Shown: positions 1 to 6,200 of the stretch, piece by piece
Layout of the letters: every line of letters begins with the position of its first letter
Position numbering within the stretch: position 1 is the stretch's first letter
Source: Microcaldota archaeon
GTDB lineage: Archaea > Micrarchaeota > Micrarchaeia > Burarchaeales > Burarchaeaceae
Direction: 5' to 3'
DNA length: 9,864 nt
NCBI GenBank assembly: GCA_003660965.1
Contig: QMVF01000019.1
Coordinates: 1 to 9,864 of the forward strand
The notes under the pieces: model-generated
Seen by the model: only the letters and a program-made list of their open reading frames with translations
Database searches by the model: none
Told to the model about the DNA's origin: nothing
Translations under genes and position numbers: made by a program

Positions 1-2420
1 CGGGAGCTTGTTAGAGCGCTCATGGAAGGTGCGCTTCTCAAAAGCCGCAGAGAATCTGAAACGCCTCCAAGGCCGAACATTGCAACTCCAAGCCCATCCT
101 GCAAGCCCTGCAAGCTGAGCAAATTATTTGTTTCAATATCGCGTCCGAGGTTGTGCGCACTGTCTGCAAACAAGAATACATTGGCAGCTCCGCGAGTTAT
201 GGTTAGAGTTGTGGTGGCTGTGGTGGTGAACCATGCAGGCAAAGAGGAAGAGGCTGCCACTGCACCCAAGCCACAGCTTGCAAGTAAAAGAGCAGAAACA
301 GCAGCAGTGCGTGCTATAATCATATTTGCCTCGTAGTGATAAAGGTCAGAAAGGCCTGCCTGGCCTGTATAGCCTGCTTGAGCTAAGCCAACCATTGCTG
401 CAGACCTTGCAGTATCGAAGTTCTCAGTATTATGAACTGCGGCCATGACGTTGGTCAGGTTCTGGTACATATTCTCAAAATCATCCATTCTCGGCCTTCT
501 GCCGAACTGCGGCCTGAGGAATTCAAGCGACTCTTCCATAGCCCAGCCGAAGCTATTTCTGAAGTATACTTCACCAGGATAAGAGTCGCCAGTGTAGAAA
601 GAATAGCTTAGCTCTCCTGTTTGAATGCTGTCCAAAACCCTGTTTATTTCCTGCTTAAAGCCTGTGACTGCAGCATATGCTCTATTGCGCTCGTCAGTAC
701 TTAAGCTATGCGCATTATACCCCATATCTATGTAATTGATTACGCGGTCAGTTGAAGCTGAAAGCGCCCGTGTATTGTAAAGGAATTCCCAATCCTTATT
801 GCATATATCTAAATAAGGCGCAAGCACGCGGGTGATTGCATCATTAACATTTGCATCTGGAGGAAGGTTTTGAATTGTTAATTTGAGCTCCTGATTTGCG
901 CCCTCTAAATTGGTAATCGCAAAGCTGTTTTCGCTCAGGCCGGCAGTTATGAACTTGAACTTCTCAATATCAACAAAAACATCCCAATAGGTGTTGAACA
1001 TCTGCTCCTGGTCTGCTGATTCGAGTGCAGTATCCAGCCTGCCCAGTAAATCTGCACTCTGCTCAGCTGTAAGTGCGCCTTGTGAAAGATTATTTTCAAT
1101 AGAGTCCCTCAAAGGCTGATAGGCACCAGTCCAGTTTTGAACGCGGTCAGTAGCCTGCTGCTCCTGTATTTGATTTTCATAATTTTCAAGGAATTGCGAA
1201 TCATGAATTGCTGCCAGGCGCGCGTGCAGTGCACCCAGCTGCTCATACAAATAATTGCCGCTGTCTTCCCTTATCTGGTCAGTGCCCTGCTGGTTGAAAC
1301 CTGCACCGAATTCCTCCCTTCCTATATTCGCAAGCATGGTAAGCCCGCTTCCTGCATTGCCTATAACATCAAGCAGCTCCGGAGGTATGGGCATGCCTGC
1401 ATCGCGGAATATCTGCGCAAGCAGGTTTGCACTGTGTAATTCACCGTTTGCAAGCAGTTTGAAATTAAGGTAAATCAGCTCGCTTTGCGCATAACCAGCC
1501 TTTACGGCCGCTGAATAATAATCGCAATTCTGCAAGTCATTCATTGCGGTTCCCAAATTCAGTTCAAGATCGTTTATGAGTGTTGATGGATCGTAGTTGG
1601 GCAGACCTGCTGCAAGCTCTTCCGACATGTTCAGCGAGTTCCAGATGCTATCGGGCTTTCCCACGATAGTTGCAGCTGTGCAGAATGCTGAGATGTAGTC
1701 AAGGCCTTGTGAAAGCTCCTGCGCTGCCCGGGTGTGATCAGTTGCATTGAGTGCATTCTGTAAATGTGTTTCTGCATTTTGCATAAGCTGGAAAACAATG
1801 CTGCGGAATTCGGGCCTGAGAAAAGTTCCATTCAATGCGTTCTGAAGCTCATCGCCTTCCAATCCCTCCCAGAATGCAGAGGAGAACTGCGGGCTCTGCT
1901 CCCTAACTGTTGCTAAAAAGTCGAGCTCCTCCCTAGCCTGTGCTCTGATATCATCGGCTGAAAGCGCGCTCACGTAAAGCAGATGCTGGGAGTTTTCCAT
2001 ATTTACTTCTGAAGGGATTTCTTCCAAAGCCTGCCCGGGCATTTGAATAGTTGCTGGTGCATAGCGGGTTGCAGTTGCGGTTCCTCCCTGTAGATTCAAT
2101 TCAGCTACCACTGAATTATCTGCAGTCGAATGCACAACCCCTCCGTCCCCCTCTGCCTGTGAAATTGAAATTGAATCAGGCGCTACGTTGAGCAGGGATG
2201 CGACTGCGTTCTTCAAAGTAGCCATATTCAGATGATTGGGCGCAAGCTCTCCCTGCTGAATACGCATGTTTGCGCCTTGGCCTGAATAAGTGTAGAACTC
2301 AATTGAATCATCCTTCACTACAAAAAAGGCTCTCTGATTGCTTATTCTATAAATCTGACTTGCATCAACTCCTGCCAAGCTGGCGAGCTGATCATTGACT
2401 GTGGTTTGTCTCGGGCTCAT
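1..2420 (-). CDS. Large unrecognised protein, N-terminal 806 codons (gene A), paralogue of the adjacent giant gene
   Basis: The frame is open from the ATG at 2420 to the left edge with no stop, so the 3' end is missing. I do not recognise a named family. Residues 1-150 look beta-rich and polar. Residues 150-690 are mostly helical and rich in Gln, Asn and Ala. Residues 700-795 form a Gly/Ala-rich hydrophobic region (strongest at 701-728 and 772-787) that could insert into a membrane. There is no N-terminal signal peptide. Residues about 410-795 align collinearly with residues about 45-433 of the downstream-facing neighbour gene B, so the two are tandem paralogues and A has an extra N-terminal extension of about 400 residues. 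The ATG is supported by a TATA-like box 25 nt upstream and by the lack of any ribosome binding site, which fits a leaderless mRNA. The gap to gene B is 45 nt, so readthrough from B is also possible. Function is unknown. A membrane or envelope structural role is inference. Confidence 0.93.
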   Translation of the reverse strand, partial: MSPRQTTVNDQLASLAGVDASQIYRISNQRAFFVVKDDSIEFYTYSGQGANMRIQQGELAPNHLNMATLKNAVASLLNVAPDSISISQAEGDGGVVHSTADNSVVAELNLQGGTATATRYAPATIQMPGQALEEIPSEVNMENSQHLLYVSALSADDIRAQAREELDFLATVREQSPQFSSAFWEGLEGDELQNALNGTFLRPEFRSIVFQLMQNAETHLQNALNATDHTRAAQELSQGLDYISAFCTAATIVGKPDSIWNSLNMSEELAAGLPNYDPSTLINDLELNLGTAMNDLQNCDYYSAAVKAGYAQSELIYLNFKLLANGELHSANLLAQIFRDAGMPIPPELLDVIGNAGSGLTMLANIGREEFGAGFNQQGTDQIREDSGNYLYEQLGALHARLAAIHDSQFLENYENQIQEQQATDRVQNWTGAYQPLRDSIENNLSQGALTAEQSADLLGRLDTALESADQEQMFNTYWDVFVDIEKFKFITAGLSENSFAITNLEGANQELKLTIQNLPPDANVNDAITRVLAPYLDICNKDWEFLYNTRALSASTDRVINYIDMGYNAHSLSTDERNRAYAAVTGFKQEINRVLDSIQTGELSYSFYTGDSYPGEVYFRNSFGWAMEESLEFLRPQFGRRPRMDDFENMYQNLTNVMAAVHNTENFDTARSAAMVGLAQAGYTGQAGLSDLYHYEANMIIARTAAVSALLLASCGLGAVAASSSLPAWFTTTATTTLTITRGAANVFLFADSAHNLGRDIETNNLLSLQGLQDGLGVAMFGLGGVSDSLRLLRSAPSMSALTSS
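36..1193 (-). other. Shared A/B module, copy in gene A (residues about 410-795)
   Basis: This part of gene A matches the N-terminal part of gene B in the same order. Anchors (A versus B) are: Y434 with I441, N443 and L445 versus Y64 with I71, N73 and L75; DLL..LD at 457-463 versus 80-86; Y478 and F482 versus Y100 and F104; I.NLP with a following D at 516-527 versus 133-144; the AL.A.T segment at 552-557 versus 163-168; L573, N593 and L596 versus L189, N209 and L212; PAW at 728-730 versus 364-366; DS at 753-754 versus 389-390; and a final G-rich helix ending near D789 and R792 versus D430 and R433. Several intervals are ungapped. The module is helical first, then Gly/Ala-rich and hydrophobic. 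The homology was judged by eye without a score. Confidence 0.7.
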
Positions 2421-2440
2421 GATAATAATACGAAGATTAA

Positions 2441-2450
2441 GTTAAATAAT
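2441..2450 (-). promoter_or_regulatory. TATA-like box for gene A
   Basis: On the minus strand this reads ATTATTTAAC, centred about 25 nt upstream of the ATG at 2420. That spacing puts the predicted transcription start at or next to the ATG. The sequence between box and ATG has no purine-rich Shine-Dalgarno motif. It suggests that gene A has its own leaderless promoter although it lies only 45 nt after gene B. In such an A/T-rich gap a chance match cannot be excluded. Confidence 0.5.
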
Positions 2451-2465
2451 CTAAGGCACTTAAAA

Positions 2466-3251
2466 TCAGGCTTCTGGCTCGGTTCTTTCTGAAAGTAGCT
2501 TAGAATAAGGTAAATTTCCATCAATAGTTCTAGTAGACCCATCAGTGCGTTCGATATACCAACCATGGGCAGGTGTTAAAAGTTCATCTGAAATCTTATG
2601 CATAGAATGCACATCTTCAAGATAGAAAAGAACTCCTTCATTTTCAATATTGCTTGAAATTGTGAAGAAGGCACTTTGAAGGGGATTCATTCTGTACTCA
2701 CTTTCATCTAAGGCTTCTGCTGTTTTTAACAACTTCAAAAGATCTTGTGCGCCTGCCCACTCTTCATCATGAGTTGCGCTTCTAGCCTTGGCGGTAATTT
2801 CAGCATAGCGGCATAGATAAAGCGCCCTTTGAGCGTCGGAAGCTCCAGAATTCAAGAGTACCTGATTATATGACTCATATTGACGCCCAGCCTCGCCAGA
2901 ATGAGCTTGGAAAAAGTCTGAATTAAAGTTGTTTTTAACATAGTCTTCGACTGCGCTAAAGGTATTTGCAAGTGGATGTTCATATAAATATTGCACGTTG
3001 AGCTGAGTTGAGCCTTCGATGATGTTTAACAAGTTAGTTGCGGCCTGGCCCTGAACTTCATCCTGGCTCTTAGACTGTTGAACAAGCTCGGCGTAGATTC
3101 CAAAGTAAGAGTTTATGCTGTGATTGCCTCCGGTCGGACTTACCCCTGCATCAACTAGTTTTTGATAGAAATTGGGGCCTTCGAAGAAATCAGATACATC
3201 TGAGTATTCAAGCCCAAAGCTCTGAATAGTTGTTGTGAAAACGTCGTGCAT
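2466..3251 (-). other. C-terminal helical domain of gene B (residues about 1651-1911)
   Basis: This stretch is polar, mostly helical and well mixed in composition, so it looks like a folded domain rather than a tail. Residues 1795-1840 resemble residues 42-93 of the same protein: Y1799 and E1814 are 15 apart, as are Y48 and E63; E-W-A matches E-Y-A; both continue with a helix ending in LL or IL; and both then have LD.S.Y and NP (1831-1840 and 85-93). It may be a diverged partial copy of the start of the A/B module. The last 40 residues look like beta strands ending in an acidic tail. Confidence 0.4.
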
Positions 3252-6200
3252 TCCGGCAGGCACGGTGCTGGGAACTGCTGGTTCTGGTGCTTCAACTTGT
3301 GTAGTTTCAGGTACCTCAGGTTCAGTAGCCTCTGGTTCTTCTACTTGATCGGTTTCAGCCGGAATATCTGAAGGCTCATGCAAGGTTTCGGCAGGAGGAG
3401 GCGTAGTCTCGCCCCGCTCGAACGCCCGTAAATCATTATCAGTTCTGCTAGCACTGAGAGCTTGCTCTTGTTGAGTTGTCTGGTCAACTTCGTCCTGACT
3501 GCCCGATCGTGAAACTAATAGGTAAGCAAGACCACCTGCAGCAAGAATCGCAACAGTAGTGCAACCAGGGTGGCGCTTGGCTGCATCGATTGCAGAAGCC
3601 ATTGCAGTTGCAGTAGCACGATCCTGAGGATTTTCAGATTCCGAGCCCCGCTCAATCATCTCCTCTAAAGCACTAGCAGCATCGGCCTGGGCTTCTGGAT
3701 CAGTAGGTGGATTTTCTGCTATTTCCTCAGCCTGTTGTGCATCTGAACTAGTAAATACGCTTTCAGATTCAGTTGTGCGAGCGGTTTCCTCAGTGGCGGG
3801 CGTGGTTTCTGTTCTCGCAGAATCAGTGGGTGGTGTTTGTTCTTCAACAACGCGCGTGGCAGTATCTGTCAGACTTTGAACTTCAGAAGAAAGTTCGACA
3901 GCAGCATATGTGACTGTCGTAGATCTTCCCCACTCAAGACCAAAGGGAAGAGCAGAAGTTTCACCAACAATATCTATTCGCACCATTCCTTCACTAGACG
4001 CTTGTCTCCACAAATCAATGGTCTCACCAGCATAACCACGATGACCATAAAGAGCATGAGCATTACCGGTAGTATCTACTGTCATCAGCACCGAAGGCTG
4101 GTTTTGATAATGTATATAGATCGTTTTATTCTTGAGCATATCCATGAGCTGTTGTGGAGTCATGCCTCCTTGGCGCGCACCTCCTCCTTCCGGTACGGTG
4201 CCCAGAATTTGGTCTGCAGTTATACAGTCCACAACTATGCGTTCAAAGCCCGTACGGAAGCGTGGGAAACTGAAGAAGGGATCGGCAGAGGCTACGTTGA
4301 TCGGAAAGTCACGGTTCGAGAGGTAAAGTTGAGCTATGAACTCTTCAATAGGCATGTTTTCTGGAGAGATAGAGGTTGTTTCAGCTAGTGCGCGATTCGT
4401 TTGGGTTACTCGTATAAACGGTTCATAAGTTCGTACAACAAGGCCATCAGTTACGGGAATCTGAACCGGTTGACCGAATTTCTTCAAAGCAAAGTCTGCG
4501 GCAAAGTAGCCCAGAACAGCGCCGCTGGTTGAACCAAGACCAGCTAGACCAGACATTCCAAAGCCACCTGCGGAATAAAGCATAGAATTGTAAGTTGCAA
4601 GTGTACTTGCTATGGAAGCAGAAATAAGACGAGCAGTATTATGGCCTCCCGCACCCCGACTGTAAGTCCAAGGCCAACCACGTGGGATTGCTTCCAGAAC
4701 CATTATCGGATTTCCGTTGCTATCTACGACTGGTTGATTATTTTCGATTTTCTGGGTCATGCGCCTGAAGTAATAGAGGCCGTTGTAGATTTGATTATCA
4801 GTATCCGAAAATCGTAATTCTATCAGTTGTCCATTTCGTATTCTTCCATTTCTTACTTCATTTATCCCCGTATATTCGCTGCCCAAACGGCCGCGTGGAA
4901 CTATAATTGGGGCGCGCAAAGCCTCGATTCTGCCTATTCCATCAAGCTGTGGATTATAAGAGCGCGATTTGGGAATTAGTTCTCGCCAACTGAAAACCAA
5001 AGTCCCATCTTGCGCAGTGGAAAAAAGGCTTGCAGTCTCCCGTATCGTTACAACACCATTCTGAGAATCGAAACTCACCAAATTGCCTTTTTTGTAAGGC
5101 CTGCCTGCACTATCGAAAAGAATAAGTGTGGTTCCTGGTCTCAAGCTACCTAATTGGGCGATTGTTTCTGATGAAAAAGCACCCTCTGAGGTAAAAGTTG
5201 GCTCAACTACTGCTTGTATTAATTGCGTATTCATACGCCTCCAAATCCAAGGTGCCTGGGAGGTTGGACGTGGTGCTGGCTGACTCCTTCCTCCACTCAA
5301 ATCAACAGTGTATGTTTCGGCCTGTGCTTCTGCAACGCGCGCTTCGCTTGGCTCTAGCTCTATTGACTTGACCTGGTCCAAGGCGTAGAATAGGCGGCCG
5401 TCAGTGCTGATCACAGGTACTTCACGACCATTCACAATCTCGAAATTTAGGCGTAGCTGACTTACAGGCAAAACACCACCTGCCTTTAAAGTAACCAGCA
5501 CAGGAACATCTCCTGCACCTGCCGCAGTTTCCAAAAGCGCATGCTGTGCAGGGTCTGTGATTGTGGGGCTTACGCGTGCATAGGCAGATTCCAACCTGTT
5601 AGCGAATATATCTATGTTTGTAATGCGATCAAAGGATATTTGCTCTCCGGAGTCAGTCTTTATGACAAGCACTTCACGGCCATCCTGAGTCCGGAGCGCA
5701 TAGTCAAGCCAATCTACAAGTATGGTTCGGCCGTCAGTCAAGAGTATGCGGGCAGGCTCATTCATATGCTCATATGCAGTTTCCAATGCAGTGCGCTGTG
5801 GCGAGCCCTCAGCAGTTGTTTGAAGCGTTGCCTCATATGCATTCTGGAAACGCTGCGCTTCCTGCTGCCCTGCACGCAATAGTTCGCCCCATTTCCACGG
5901 ATAAAAGAAACGCATGTCAACAGCACCTCGCTGATCCTTGAGCAAACGATCCCAGCTAAATATTGGTTGCTGAGCAGGTGCAGGCATCGGAGGAATCAGT
6001 GCGCTCATTCTTCCTGCACTTTCAGAATAGCCAAGTTGCTGAAGCTGGCCTGTATGCCTTGCAAGCTGAGCATAAATATTATTCGCTGCCTCGGAATTTC
6101 CTGCATTCTTAAGTTCGGTCGCATGCTCTGCAACAGTTTGCATTAGCTCATATGCACCCCAAGTATCACCCATTAAGTCAAGAACATAGGCTCTACGCAT

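Noticed and set aside
22..336. Plus-strand open frame, plus others at 1137-1439 and 1255-1473
   Set aside because: All lie antisense to gene A, which reads through without a stop and is supported by its match to gene B.
1749..1847. LQNALN motif occurring twice in gene A (about residues 192 and 220)
   Set aside because: The similarity does not extend beyond about seven residues, so it is probably chance in a Gln/Asn/Ala-rich helical region.
2421..2465. Transcription terminator after gene B
   Set aside because: Only a run of four T residues follows the stop, with no hairpin or longer T-tract that I can see.
3837..4388. 183-codon plus-strand open frame
   Set aside because: It lies entirely antisense inside gene B, starts with TTG, and its translation is rich in Arg, Ser, Cys and His as expected of a shadow frame. 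Gene B is coherent across it.
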